A DNA stretch of 64,000 nucleotides from Tritrichomonas musculus (GCA_039105265.1 JAPFFF010000002.1:3224001-3288000), one strand, 5' to 3'; counted from the stretch's first letter, positions 30,401 to 40,320 are shown. Notes: generated from the sequence alone by a model not told the origin. Made by a program: numbers and translations.

Positions 30401-30437
30401 CAACATGAATAGTGGAAACCAAAATAATCTTCTTTGA
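27417..30437 (+). CDS. Membrane-anchored subtilisin-like serine protease (S8)
   Basis: 1,006 residues. MSVSIFLFALFNLAFS is a signal peptide. A propeptide-like region of about 200 residues follows. The S8 catalytic domain spans about 235-680: Asp254 in EDTLIDFRHP, His304 in NHGTHTAG, the oxyanion Asn in FAAGNH and Ser607 in SGTSMATP. A long insert between the His and Ser motifs (about 440-570) looks like a PA-type insertion. After the catalytic domain come a beta-rich region (about 690-820) and a short cysteine-rich EGF-like segment (CEKADPNHPGFCLCANDE). A transmembrane helix (about 972-996) and a short basic tail close the protein. The layout is that of trichomonad surface subtilisins. All triad residues are present, so the enzyme is probably active at the cell surface or in the secretory path. 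Confidence 0.92.
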   Translation: MSVSIFLFALFNLAFSYHQKDTSFGYSSFSFITSQRKEFTLSRVNQHTNIFTKLLRQIIKPDNDNKQWYYVNIDKKYISKAQKYVQILPTDEVIKNTFLLFLSPRQLEQISDYSLIKLLEPSDKIDEESPLDETNYLYVKAYPGYKLTPISDLFSIDSKNSNDSFIFRIDQNRLSENEFLQKKEKVVQFLSEISAINTISPFKKPTKENNINVGLLQKNDQPPTRDPYTSFIKYDRYVHNHGLTGEGEIITIEDTLIDFRHPMFRDEKVPIEFNKDMPNHRKILHYSFKGDMKKWEEGLEDDNHGTHTAGTLAGKSVVPEGSHTYNQLLDGSAPDAKIVYAGIYGEVTADELENIMNSHGSRISSNSWGDTDIFVSSLNFDYGSLAHRNPQSLFVFAAGNHFLLGNFSVCDPGGSKNVLAVAYSNNPIFFGKNQFTLQSLDNPDYVVIVSANFMINLIEQADFLGNKKGESKIIAVDARNDECEKMYGQHVTVLYGDNFDQMYDFVATCFINESLGLVMTENISAVEHLISTHERVAVAYNTDLIETNEFMKGMYSSTGPGNRGIFKPDVMAPGTYVVSARSYPGNETYKCDDMSTGCGISLKSGTSMATPIVAGGAALISQYFKSGKWIEKVDLDGSTLRALIINSCKLPFDFRKPDTYFGHGFVDLSTVLPLDDGFGVQITSQKQVPSISENGHLVAKIEVKSNKLPLQITMSYLDPMLNAKSIVPLTHDLDLVVVSPDGKVVRGDNFTSDTQHFSTNEKVVINETDVIPGTYTVHIYGNTFIDASLTKEKSQQNFSVVATGDIENKYISFTESSESPCEKADPNHPGFCLCANDEIGPICQAKIHHVTEEGMINLTLEASEIYRIKVTLNKKITSVKAQYDYFRAMPTVWISPSCHLILGEYEINGKIGAHYSNETKIPFGTNEVCIAVFANCDITYNYSIEIFGSDDDDNNNDDYDKLNKILIALICVFCVVFLVLVAIIIYIVVKHKKENNMNSGNQNNLL

Positions 30438-30495
30438 TAATTAATAAAACAAGAAGAAATTAACAAAAACTGTGAGAAATCAATTTTTTTTATTT

Positions 30496-30554
30496 AAACT
30501 AAACTAAACTAAACTAAACTAAACTAAACTAAAAAAAAAAAAAAAAAAAAAAAA
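30496..30554 (+). repeat. ACTAA pentamer array plus poly(A)
   Basis: About seven head-to-tail copies of the pentamer AAACT (30,496-30,530) run straight into 24 A (30,531-30,554), just past the subtilisin gene. Confidence 0.85.
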
Positions 30555-31150
30555 GAAACGGAGCCCAAAAATTGTTCCAAATTAAATTTAATTTCATGAC
30601 CGAATGATTGTTCCGAAGAATTCGAGAGCACACAAAGTGAGGCAGTCGTTTCCCTTTGAATATAGTCCTGTTTGAGCAATACAATTATATCAGAATGCCT
30701 CGTCATTTATAAGCATTTTAAAAGGAAAAGACTTCACGATTGCTGCGTTGTCCATCTCATAAAATTGAATATTTTGGGTTTGATAATGTTAGGATGATCA
30801 AGCTTTTAATTATTTCTCTGAAAATTGAGATTAGCTCTTCTTTGGAATTTCGTGTATATATGTTACCTGTGCTGAAATAAAATTAAAGAGTTAAATTTAA
30901 ATTAAAATCTTTTTTATTTGAGCCTCAGAGAGAATTTCATGATAGCCTCATTGCATTCATAGAAGACATCGATAAAGATGATGAAGAAAAGAGCAATTCC
31001 TCGAAATAGAAAACAAACAAGAACAAGATGGATGTCGTGAATATATTAAACATTTTCCTTCAATTAATTGTCAACATTGTGAACAACCATCATCATGACA
31101 AATATTTTTAGAATAAGATATTCAATTATTCAATATTGTATCAATTATAT
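30555..31150. other. Spacer with coding-like remnants
   Basis: Reverse-strand words such as GLYSKGNDCLTLCALEF (about 30,590-30,680) look like decayed coding sequence, but I cannot assign a family. No intact frame is present. Confidence 0.4.
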
Positions 31151-31159
31151 ATAATGAAG

Positions 31160-31500
31160 ACAAACTATTTCATTAATCTACTTCAATGTCGAGGATTTGA
31201 TACAAAAGTTAAACATGCTTTTCCAAAAGGAGCTTCTGGTTCTCGCATATGGTTTCTCTACTTCCCCAATCTGCAGCTTTTCTAAAGTACTCTGCTGCCA
31301 ATGTGAAATATTCTTTCTTTTTTCCTAGACGACAAAATAGTACAAAAAATTGAATGTTTTACCAGGAAGCATTTTGATAGTACTTTTGATGCTTTTGTGT
31401 AATATGGAGGAACTTTCTAAGCAGCAAGCAATATGACTGAGTAGAAGACAGCTGGGTTTGTGCTTTTATTCTTTATGAAAAGCTTCAAATAGGTAATTGC
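31160..31500 (-). pseudogene. Sel1-like fragment, copy A
   Basis: Remnants in shifting frames read PYYTKASKVLSKCF, then YFRKAADWG and ENQKLLLEK. They match the 113-codon frame at 36,111-36,452 (PYYTNAFKILSKF, YFRSGADRG, EYQKLLL). Helix-pair spacing suggests Sel1/TPR-like repeats. Several breaks are present. Confidence 0.55.
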
Positions 31501-32330
31501 CAATTTAATCCCTATAGTCTTTTGTAATTGAAATTTACAATTATTTACATATAACCACATAAAAATGAAAAAAACCTGCACCAAACGAAATAATCAATCT
31601 AATTCAGGACATTCCTGATGAAAACAACTTTAATGGTGGTGACAATGCCGAAATAATCCATTGGTATTTAATGGGGTCCTTCAGAGTGACCCAAAACATA
31701 TTCTAAGAAAGGTCAAACTAGGTGAATTTTTTTTTGGTCGATTCACCACTAGTCTCTCCACCACCCCGTCCATCATAATCATTCCTAGATATATTGACAC
31801 TGATTAGCGATTATTCAAAAATCTGAAAAATATGATGAAGGTAAGAGCCGAAAGTGAAGAAAGTGACGATTCGGCAATAAATATTGCAAAATATTGAACT
31901 TATAAGACCTACAAATCTCAACAAGAAAGAATTGTCAATCTAATTAAAGATAGGATGAAAACTTCACCAGAAGGCTGGGATATCAATTTTGAACAACTCA
32001 ATAACGAAGGAAAAGACTTATTATAACATTCTTATCCAAACTCTTCAAAGATTTTCTTAACCGATTACTAATAAATCAATACCAGATCTCATATTCAGTC
32101 GTTGGTGACTGGTACACAATGCTACTCAATTCTGAAGTTTATCAAACATTCAATTCAAACAGAAAATTTCATATTTAAACCTGCCACCAGAGTATTTTTA
32201 ATGAAAAAACTTGGAATAGCCTTGTCTCAATGGCCCCTATTCTCTCATATTTGTTTTATCAAATTGCATTCAATAGATTCTCTCTGTTTTCTCTTGTTCC
32301 AAAATTTTGATTCTTCTTTTTTTATTTTTT

Positions 32331-32331
<1 letters not shown>
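31501..32331. other. Spacer with short unassigned coding remnants
   Basis: The + strand carries stop-bounded pieces such as INLIQDIPDENNFNGGDNAE (about 31,595-31,655) and ERIVNLIKDRMKTSPEGWD (about 31,930-31,985). They look like decayed coding sequence of unknown family. Confidence 0.4.

Positions 32332-32387
<56 letters not shown>
32332..32387 (+). repeat. Poly(A) tract of 56 bases
   Basis: The longest homopolymer of the window, about 180 bp before the 22-bp satellite begins. Confidence 0.9.
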
Positions 32388-32391
<4 letters not shown>

Positions 32392-32569
32392 CTCAACTTT
32401 TTTTTTCACTCGAAAATATGTTTTTACTTTGAAAAATTGATTTTAATTTTAATTTTTTTTGATTTTGAATATTATATATATTTGATAAATCATCCTTTGA
32501 TCAGAATTCTCTTTGTCTTTGTTCATCATGATTTCCCCAATCTCTTTCATCAAGTTCCAAAAAAAATTA

Positions 32570-34310
32570 TTTACTTAATTTCAACAAAGTATTTTTATGA
32601 AATTTCATGAGTATTTTTATTATATTTCAAATATTTTTTTTTTATGGAATTTCAACGACTATTTTATAAAATTTCATGTGATATTTAATGACATTCCAGA
32701 AAATATTTAATTACATTTTAACAAATATTTTATACAATTTCAAATATTATTTTATTGGATTTCAACAAATATTTTATAGTATTTCAACAAATATATTATT
32801 ATAAAATTTCAGAAAAAATTTATATACAATTTCAAGAAATTTTTAATATGATTTCAAGAAATATTTTATCTAATTTCAACAAATATTTTATGGAATTTCA
32901 AGAAATATTTTATGATATTTCAACAAATATTTTATGATATTTCAAACAATATTTTATTACGTTTCAATAAATATTTTATTGCATTTCAACAAATATTTTA
33001 TTTCGTTTCTGCATGTTTTTATCGAGTTTGTCATTCAATTTATCTTGTTCCATTCATTGATTTCATGTCATTCCAACAATCGTTCATAAAATTTAACCAA
33101 ATCTTTTATGAAATTTCAATTTTCTTTTTTTGATGGCATTTTTTTTTATAATCATATAATATTTTTCATCAATATTTCACAAAGTTCAGCCAAGTATTTT
33201 ATCCCATTTTCATCCCTCTTTTGAATAAAGTTTCAACAAATATTTTATCTCATTTCAACTAATTTTTTATGATATTTCAACAAATTTTTTATCTTATTTT
33301 AACAAATATTTTATAGAATTTCAACAAGTATTTTATTATATTTCAACAAATATTTTATAGAATTTCAACAAATATTTTATACAATTTCAATAAATTTTTT
33401 ATTATGTTTCAACCAATATTTTATAGAATTTCATCTAATATTTTATGATATTTCAACAAATATTTTATGATATTTTAACAAATATTTTATTGGATTTCAA
33501 CAAATATTTCATGACATTTCAACAAATATTTTATGAAATTTCAACAAATATTTTATGGAATTTTAACAAATATTTAATAATATTTCATCAAATATTTTAT
33601 CTCGTTTCAACAAATATTTTATAGAATTTCAACAAATATTTTATGTAATTTCAACAAGTATTTTATTGGATTTCAACAAGTATTTTATGATATTTCAACA
33701 AATGCTTTATGCAATTTCAACAAATATTTTATAAAATTTCAACAAATATTTTATGCAATTTTAACAAATATTTTATGGAATTTCAACAAATGTTTATAAA
33801 ATTTCAACAAATATTTTATTATATTCCAACAAATATTTTATAGAATTTCAACTAATATTTTATGTAATTTCAACAAATATTTTATTGGATTTCAACCAAT
33901 ATTTTGTGGAATTTTAACAAATATTTTATGAAATTTCAATAAATATTTTATCCAATTTTCATCAATATTTTATGAAATTTTTCAATAAATATTTTATTAT
34001 ATTTCAACAAGTATTTTATCTCATTTCAACAAATATTTTATGAAATTTTTCAATAAATATTTTATTATATTTCAACAAGTATTTTATCTCATTTCAATAA
34101 GTATTTTATGAAATTTCAACAAATATTTTATTGGATTTCAACAAACATTTTATGATATTTCAACAAATATTTTATCTAATTTAAACAAATATTTTATTTA
34201 ATTTCAACAAATATTTTATGAAATTTCAAAAAATATTTTATAATATTTCAGATAATATTTTATGGAATTTTAACAAATATTTTATAAAATATCAATCAAT
34301 TGTTTAATGA
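32570..34310. repeat. 22-bp tandem satellite, about 75 copies
   Basis: The unit is ATTTCAACAAATATTTTAT followed by about three variable bases. Copies run head to tail for about 1.7 kb with a near-constant 22-bp period; a few are shortened or have a 1-2 bp change. The core TTTCAACAAATATTTTAT is well kept, while the three-base joint varies freely. Copies decay at both edges, and related words continue to about 34,660. Twenty-two bases is close to two helical turns, so the A/T tracts are phased. The short open frames within it are a by-product of the unit sequence. Confidence 0.9.
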
Positions 34311-34679
34311 AATTTGTTGTTTATATTTAATTACGTTTGATTTTAATTTATTTGTCATTCCATGCCAATATTGAATATCATTTGAATTAAAAATTGATCA
34401 AATTCCAAATGATATATTATGGAATTCTAAAATCATTTTGATGAAATTCAACATACATTTTCAAATAAAATTCAAATAACTTTCTAATTATATTTCATCT
34501 CTAATTTAATAGAATTTAATATAATCATTTGATCTTGTTGGTCAAGTTTTGGCACATTATTTAATGACATTTCAAATAAATTTATTTTTATTTTATTTCA
34601 ATCAAGAATTTTATGAAATTCCACAGTTTTATTTTTTTATAAAATTTCACCACCTGTTTCACGACCACCGCCACAACAA

Positions 34680-35417
34680 ATGACAGAAATAAATAAGCTG
34701 AAAAATAAAAATTCTGAACTGGAAAAAACTGTAGTTGACCTGAAAAATAAAAATGAACAACAGGAAAAAGATATCAAAGATCTGACAAATAAAAATAATG
34801 AACAAGAAAGAGCTGTCAAAGATCTGACAAATAAAAATAAAGAACAGGAAAAAGCTGTTAAGGATCTGAAAGATAAAAATGAAAAACAGGAAAGAACTAT
34901 CAATGAACTGAAAGATAAAAATGAAAAACAAGAAAAAGCTGTTAAAGATCTGAAAGAAAAAAATGAAAAACAGGAAAGAACTATCAATGAGTTGAAAGAT
35001 AAAAATGAAAAACAAGAAAAGTCTATCAAAGATTTGAAAGATAAAAATGAAAAACAGGAAATAACTATCAAAGATCTGGAAGATAAAAATGAAAAACAAG
35101 AAAAAGCTATCAAAGATCTGGAAGAAAAAAATGAACAACAGGAAATAACTATCAATGAACTTAAAGATAAAAATGAACAACAAGAAAAAGCTATCAATGA
35201 ACTGAAAGATAAAAATGAACAACAGGAAATAACTTTAAATGAATATAAAGGTACCATTGATAACCTTCAAATCCAGGTAACAGAATTGTCCAACCAGAAT
35301 GCTAACATTATGAGCAACATGTCAACAATGATTCAACAGCAATTGATGCAAATGTTACAAAGTGGAGCTTTTCCAACACCAGCAAATGGAAGTTTACATG
35401 AAAAAGAAAAAGAATGA
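34680..35417 (+). CDS. Coiled-coil repeat protein
   Basis: 245 residues. Residues 1-190 are a near-continuous coiled coil built from a 14-residue (42-bp) repeat of the type LKDKNEKQEKTINE, about twelve copies, with charged a-g pattern and almost no hydrophobic breaks. The C-terminus is different: a glutamine/methionine-rich helix (MIQQQLMQML) and a short tail. Such proteins are often labelled 'viral A-type inclusion-like' in trichomonads, but that reflects coiled-coil similarity only. The frame remains open upstream of the ATG through PPVSRPPPQQ and into the satellite, so a start further upstream cannot be ruled out. Function unknown; a structural or scaffolding role is inference. Confidence 0.7.
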   Translation: MTEINKLKNKNSELEKTVVDLKNKNEQQEKDIKDLTNKNNEQERAVKDLTNKNKEQEKAVKDLKDKNEKQERTINELKDKNEKQEKAVKDLKEKNEKQERTINELKDKNEKQEKSIKDLKDKNEKQEITIKDLEDKNEKQEKAIKDLEEKNEQQEITINELKDKNEQQEKAINELKDKNEQQEITLNEYKGTIDNLQIQVTELSNQNANIMSNMSTMIQQQLMQMLQSGAFPTPANGSLHEKEKE

Positions 35418-36110
35418 AAAAATCACCATAATGATTTTAATTTTTTTCCGACAGCAATATAATCAATAAATTAATATAATTTTTAAGTATTTTTTGTTTT
35501 TATTTAATCCTAGACTTGCTATATCTCGATAATCAACATCAATCATCAATACTTTTTTAGATATCAATAACACAATTATTAATATCGATTAAAATTTTGA
35601 TATCAGGAAAAAAAAAAAGATTCAAAAGTTTTAAAATTTCATAGAAATAAAAAATACAAAATTATTTGTTTATAAATTTGAGCTAATAAAAAAAGAGGGC
35701 GTATGCTTTATCTAAATGACATAATTTATAATTCTATAATGAAAAAAATGAAATCTGATATTTTTTATAAAGTGAAAAATGCATGATAATGATCGATAAT
35801 CGTTAATCGTTATCAAATTTGCATAATTGTTCATTTAAAATTTTCGATTTTATTTACGATTTACTGAGATTATCGATAACTGGTTTATAAACTGATAATC
35901 GATTATCAAGCCTGATAAATTTAATATAAAAAGGCATTATTTTGTCACTTGACTGACTTCATCAAGTACATATACATCATTCATGAATTGCATTTATCTA
36001 TTGTTATTGCAAAGTTTAATATTGCAATGATGATACGATTGCCAATGTTAGCATTAATGATGATAGGACAGGATACTCAACTGATGTCTTATTGTATGAA
36101 TTAGCAGGCG
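35418..36110. other. Spacer with an AT palindrome cluster
   Basis: No gene. Between about 35,785 and 35,920, several overlapping palindromes of the kind GATAATCGATTATC occur, ending ATCAAGCCTG. They resemble subterminal repeats of a transposon, but no matching target duplication was found. Confidence 0.45.
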
Positions 36111-36452
36111 TTATTCTACTTCAACGTTGAGGATGATACAAACATTAAACAAGCAATTCAAAAGGAGCTTCTGGTACTCGCACATGGCTTTACTGCTTCC
36201 TCTATCAGCACCACTTCTGAAGTACTTTACGACTTCGATGAAATATCCTTCCTTTTTCATAGCACAATCAAATAGGGCGTAAACTATTGATTTTTTTGTG
36301 TGGATGAATTTTGAGAGTATTTTGAATGCATTTGTGTAATATGGAAGAAGTTCCTGCTTGCGCTGTAATTTAACTCTTGAGTAAATTATGCCTAAATTAA
36401 TTTGCAGCAAGTGATAGATAATGAATTGATTTGTTAATATCAAATGAAGCAT
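36111..36452 (-). pseudogene. Sel1-like fragment, copy B
   Basis: 113 codons open, lacking a clear start. It holds YYTNAFKILSKFIHTKKSI, ALFDCAMKKEGYFIEVVKYF and GADRGSSKAMCEYQKLLL, a Sel1/TPR-like helix pattern. It is the direct-repeat partner of 31,160-31,500 in the same orientation. Probably a C-terminal fragment of a Sel1-kinase type protein. Confidence 0.55.
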
Positions 36453-36898
36453 ATTTTTCTCTTGAGTAAATTAATCAGAGAATGAATTGAACTTCTGAAT
36501 GATTTTGCATATCAGCAAGTGTATGATAATGAATAGACAATACTTTATAAGGCACTGATATCTGCTTCAAAGAAGAGCAACTGTAAAAAGAGTTATCTTT
36601 TATCATTTTGATTGAATTCGACCAAGATTTACATCAACCAAATTTGAGCAATTTATAAAGAGACTAAAATCAATAAGTTATTGAATAAGGAATTGAAGTA
36701 GACTACGATGATTCGCATTCTATTAATCAATTATTCTAGGTCATAAATGTTTTTTGTTAATTCTATATTTAATTAATTTTATCAAAAAATCGATTTTGAA
36801 TAAATTCAATTCAATCAAAGATGACTGGAAAATCTATTTTGCAAAATTTCACAAAAGTTCTTAAAAATTCAATTAAAAAACCGCCGATAAAAAATATT
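36453..36898. other. AT-rich spacer before the ankyrin locus
   Basis: No gene supported. The first part may hold further decayed sequence of the Sel1 fragment. Confidence 0.45.
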
Positions 36899-36903
36899 TC
36901 ATA
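36899..36903 (+). promoter_or_regulatory. Initiator-like motif TCATA
   Basis: TCATA fits the trichomonad initiator consensus and lies 7 bases before the ATG at 36,910. It supports this start and a very short leader. Confidence 0.4.
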
Positions 36904-36909
36904 TTTTTT

Positions 36910-38295
36910 ATGGATTCTTTTGAGTATATCGAACTAATTGAGAGGAAAAAAGAAGTTCAAGAACTTCTTCTCAATTTTATTGATTCAATTGATGATGATA
37001 AAGTTGAGATTTTGAAATTATCTGAAATCATTGAAAATAATAAAATTGAACTCAAAGAATTTCTTTATTTAATAACAAATATTTCAGAAAATCATCACCG
37101 ATATCCATCTCTGTTTCCAAAAATAGAGCAAATTCTTTTAATTTATAAAGAAAGTATCAAACAAAATTTTTCAAATTATGAAATTTTCCAAATTTTCAAA
37201 AACAACAAAAAAATCCTTCTTTTTCTAATCAAAGAAAAACTTTTTGAAATTGATCAAAAAATCTGTAACATTTTAATTAGTTACCAATATAAAAACAACA
37301 AATATCTTCATTACTTTTTCCCAGAAATTAAGCCATTTATTGATTCAAAATTAGTTTCACAAATTGAAAAAGAAATTCATGAATTCATTCAAAATGGTTT
37401 CGAAGTTTTTGAAAATAATCGAAAAATCGGAGAAAATGATCTTTATGTTTGCAATCTAATAAGAAATGATTTAGTTGAAGATTTTATCGCATATACTACT
37501 AAATCATGCATGAACTTGTCTAGTAATATTAATCGAAAATCGATTTTTGAAACCAATTCATTTTTAATGGAACGAACGCCAACATTAATTGAGTATGCAA
37601 CATATTTTGGATCAATTCAAATCTTCAAATATTTGGCAATTAATAATGTGCAATTAAAGCCTTCTCTTTGGGAATATGCAGTTTACAGTAACAACGCAGA
37701 AATTATTCATCTTCTCGAAGAACATAAAGTAAAGTGCAATGATTACGGTATGTGCTTCAATGATTCGATTAAATGCCATCATAACAACATTGCTACTTAC
37801 ATTAAAGAAAACTATATAAATTATTACATCAATACTAATAATGGCATCATGTATTATAATTATGCTTTCTTTCCAAAATATGAAAACATTTGTTCTTTTT
37901 TTGCATCATCGTGTAAATATAATCATCAAACATTTGTTGAAGTTTTTTTATATTCAACAGAAATCATAATTAACATTAATAATAACAAAATTTTATTTTA
38001 TGTTTTTTTAATTATAATATTTTCATTTTTCTTCTTTAAAAAGACAGCATTACAAATTGCAGTTGAAAATGAAAATGTTGATTTAGTGTACCTTTTATTA
38101 ACACATCCCGACATCATGATAAATAGCTATATTAATTATGGAATCGATCCTTTATTCATGGCCATTGAAATGAATAGTGTTGAAATTGTTAAAGTTTTGT
38201 TATCGCATCCAACCACTGCAATTAATAAGATCAATATTTTTAAGTTTTTATTTTTAAACGACATTTATAATAACTTGCTTGACTTATTGTGTTGA
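36910..38295 (+). CDS. Ankyrin-repeat protein with trichomonad-type N-terminal region
   Basis: 461 codons. Residues 1-290 are the helical N-terminal region that precedes ankyrin repeats in many trichomonad proteins (DUF3447-like: ERTPTLIEYATYFGSIQIFK, then AVYSNNAEIIHLLEEH). Two canonical repeats follow at about 378-440: TALQIAVENENVDLVYLLLT and PLFMAIEMNSVEIVKVLLSH. Before and after them the frame passes through AT-rich hydrophobic stretches (about 355-376 and 441-461) that do not look like protein. It ends at a TGA, but the same frame resumes with another ankyrin repeat 16 bases later. So the true product is longer by splicing, or the gene is decaying. No membrane anchor or signal peptide is evident. 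Confidence 0.7.
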   Translation: MDSFEYIELIERKKEVQELLLNFIDSIDDDKVEILKLSEIIENNKIELKEFLYLITNISENHHRYPSLFPKIEQILLIYKESIKQNFSNYEIFQIFKNNKKILLFLIKEKLFEIDQKICNILISYQYKNNKYLHYFFPEIKPFIDSKLVSQIEKEIHEFIQNGFEVFENNRKIGENDLYVCNLIRNDLVEDFIAYTTKSCMNLSSNINRKSIFETNSFLMERTPTLIEYATYFGSIQIFKYLAINNVQLKPSLWEYAVYSNNAEIIHLLEEHKVKCNDYGMCFNDSIKCHHNNIATYIKENYINYYINTNNGIMYYNYAFFPKYENICSFFASSCKYNHQTFVEVFLYSTEIIININNNKILFYVFLIIIFSFFFFKKTALQIAVENENVDLVYLLLTHPDIMINSYINYGIDPLFMAIEMNSVEIVKVLLSHPTTAINKINIFKFLFLNDIYNNLLDLLC

Positions 38296-39175
38296 ATTGA
38301 GTATATTAATATGACAGCTTTATCAACTGCAATTGTGAAGGAAAGAGAAGAAATCGTTAAAATATTATTATCACATCCAAATATTGATGTTAATATGACA
38401 TACATCCTTAAAATTAATATTTTTAAATGGAATTCATTATTAGTCTTTTTAATAGTGTTTATTATTGTGAATTTTGAATCCAATTCCAAAATTGTTTTGT
38501 TTTATGCTATTCCAAAAAAAAGAATTATTTTTATATATCAGCATTATATTCTGCAATATCTAAAGACAACATAAACATTGTACAGCTTCTATTATCTCAT
38601 CCGAAGATTAATATAAATCAGAAATACGTTTCAAATTTAATAATTTTTATAATATTTTTAACAGTTTTTTTTTAATTCAATTTACAATAAGTATTTAAAA
38701 ATGGAATTTGCTTTTTATTATTTATCAGAAAGTTTTATCTTTTGTTTATTACATTTCATTTTTTTTTCATCATAGAATTTAAAATAAATTTAAAGAATGT
38801 TTTTATTCAATTCTTAGAAAACCATATTTCATCTTGCAGTGGAAAAAGGTAATATTAACATAGTTAAACTTTTATTATCACAGCCAAATATTGATATCAA
38901 CACTAAATATATTTTAATCAGCTTTTTCTCTAATAATATTTCAAAATTTTTTTATTGAATGAAATTTAAATGGATATGATTTTCTAATGGAATTTTGATC
39001 TTCAAATATGCATAATGTTTCATAAGGAAATTGTTTTTTTATGGCATTAAACTTTAATGATTTAAAGAACATTTCAATTATAAATGTTTTAATGACATTA
39101 GTAATATTTGAAAAAAGTAATTTCATTAATATTTTTCATTTTGTTTTTTTTTTTATCAAAAATCAAATTATCAAA
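38296..39175 (+). pseudogene. Ankyrin repeats separated by AT-rich spacers
   Basis: At least three single ankyrin repeats lie here, each about 25 codons: TALSTAIVKEREEIVKILLS (38,312), ALYSAISKDNINIVQLLLSH (about 38,541) and IFHLAVEKGNINIVKLLLSQ (about 38,823). Each ends in HPNIDVN or similar and is followed by 80-300 bp of AT-rich sequence with stops in all frames. A fourth partial repeat (IAIVNNRPEILKLLLS, from 39,175) runs directly into the BspA-like frame. No consensus GT start is common to the spacers, so classical introns are not supported. Confidence 0.6.
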
Positions 39176-40320
39176 TAGCAATTGTAAATAACAGACCAGA
39201 AATTCTAAAGCTTTTGTTAAGTTTGAATATAGATGAGATTAGAAGCTATGATTTTTATAATTGTTCTCAATATATAACTGAAATGACGTTACCAAACTCA
39301 GTTCAAAAGATTGGCGATTTTGCATTTAAAAATTGCTATTGTTTAAAAAGAATAATAATTCCTAATTCTGTTAAAACAATTGGTGATAATTGTTTTGAAA
39401 ACTGTAGCTCTATAGATGAAATAGATTTTCCATCATCAATCCATAAAATGCCAGACTATTGCTTCAAAAATTGTTCAAGGTTAAAAAACATAAAGCTTTC
39501 TGATTCATTGTGCAAACTTGGTCAATATTGTTTTGAAAAATGCACATCATTAAAAGAAATAACTATTCCTTGTTACATAAGCACGATCGAGCGTTGCTGT
39601 TTTCTTGGTTGTGAAACATTAAAAAAAGTTATTTTTAAATCATCAATTAAAAAATTCGATGATTTTTGTTTTTCTGGATGCAAATCATTGGAAATGACTT
39701 TTCCTTCTACATTGGAAATCATTGGTAATTCGTCATTTAATAGATGCGAATCATTTAAACAATTAATAATTCCAGACTCACTTTCATATATCGGAAATAA
39801 TGCATTTTCTTTTTGCTCAAATCTCTGTCAGGTTACAGTTCTTTCAAATAAAATACACATCGGAAATTGTGCTTTTTTAAATTGCAGTTCACTTAATCAA
39901 ATAACTTTTAAATCTAAGGTTCAATCGATTGGAAATGATGCCTTTGAAAAATGCACTTCATTGATTCAGATTTTATTTAATTCTGATGTTGAATATATTA
40001 GCAAAAATGCATTTAATGAATGCTCATCATTAAGAGAATTTGTAATTCCATCATCTATTACAACAATTGAATCATATACATTCTTCAAGTGTTCTTCTTT
40101 AGAATATTTATTCATCCCAAAATCTGTAACTCGTATTGATGACTATGCATTTGTTAGTTGTAAAGCATTGAAGAAAATTCATATTCCAAATTCAGTAGAA
40201 TTTATTGGCAAATATGCATTCGGTGGTTGCAATTCATTGGAAGAAATTAATTTTCCTTCATCATTAAATTTAATTGATAATATTGGTATCTCGAATAAGA
40301 CAAAAATAATAAGATATTAA
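39176..40320 (+). CDS. BspA-like leucine-rich repeat protein, fused to an ankyrin half-repeat
   Basis: From about 39,214 the frame encodes about 14 BspA-type (LRR_5) repeats of about 23 residues. Typical units are IIPNSVKTIGDNCFENCSSI and VIPSSITTIESYTFFKCSSL. Nearly every repeat keeps the F-C-S pattern, so this region is under constraint or young. There is no ATG at its start: it is open upstream and continues from the ankyrin half-repeat EILKLLLS. No signal peptide or transmembrane helix is present. Either the 3' exon of a joined ankyrin-BspA gene beginning at 36,910, or the intact end of a decaying one. Confidence 0.7.

Noticed and set aside
30496-30530. Telomere repeat array
   Set aside because: Only about 35 bp, internal, next to ordinary genes on both sides, and the pentamer is not a telomere repeat I know.
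32570-34310. CRISPR-like array
   Set aside because: Units are contiguous 22-mers with only about three variable bases, with no spacers of normal length, and the DNA is eukaryotic. It is a satellite.
34637-35257. Reverse-strand hydrophobic frames opposite the coiled-coil gene
   Set aside because: Shadow of the 42-bp coding repeat; Phe/Ser/Ile composition is the complement of Lys/Glu/Asp codons.
34680-35417. Label as a viral A-type inclusion protein
   Set aside because: Similarity to that family is only the charged coiled-coil repeat; nothing viral is visible.
35513-35920. Possible second hAT element with ends TAGACTTG and CAGGCTTG
   Set aside because: Inverted similarity is weak and the 8-bp flanks (TTTAATCC and ATAAATTT) do not match.
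37950-39175. Classical GT-AG introns between ankyrin repeats
   Set aside because: No shared GTAYGT donor or conserved trichomonad branch-acceptor block is visible at the spacer borders. Kept only as an open finding.
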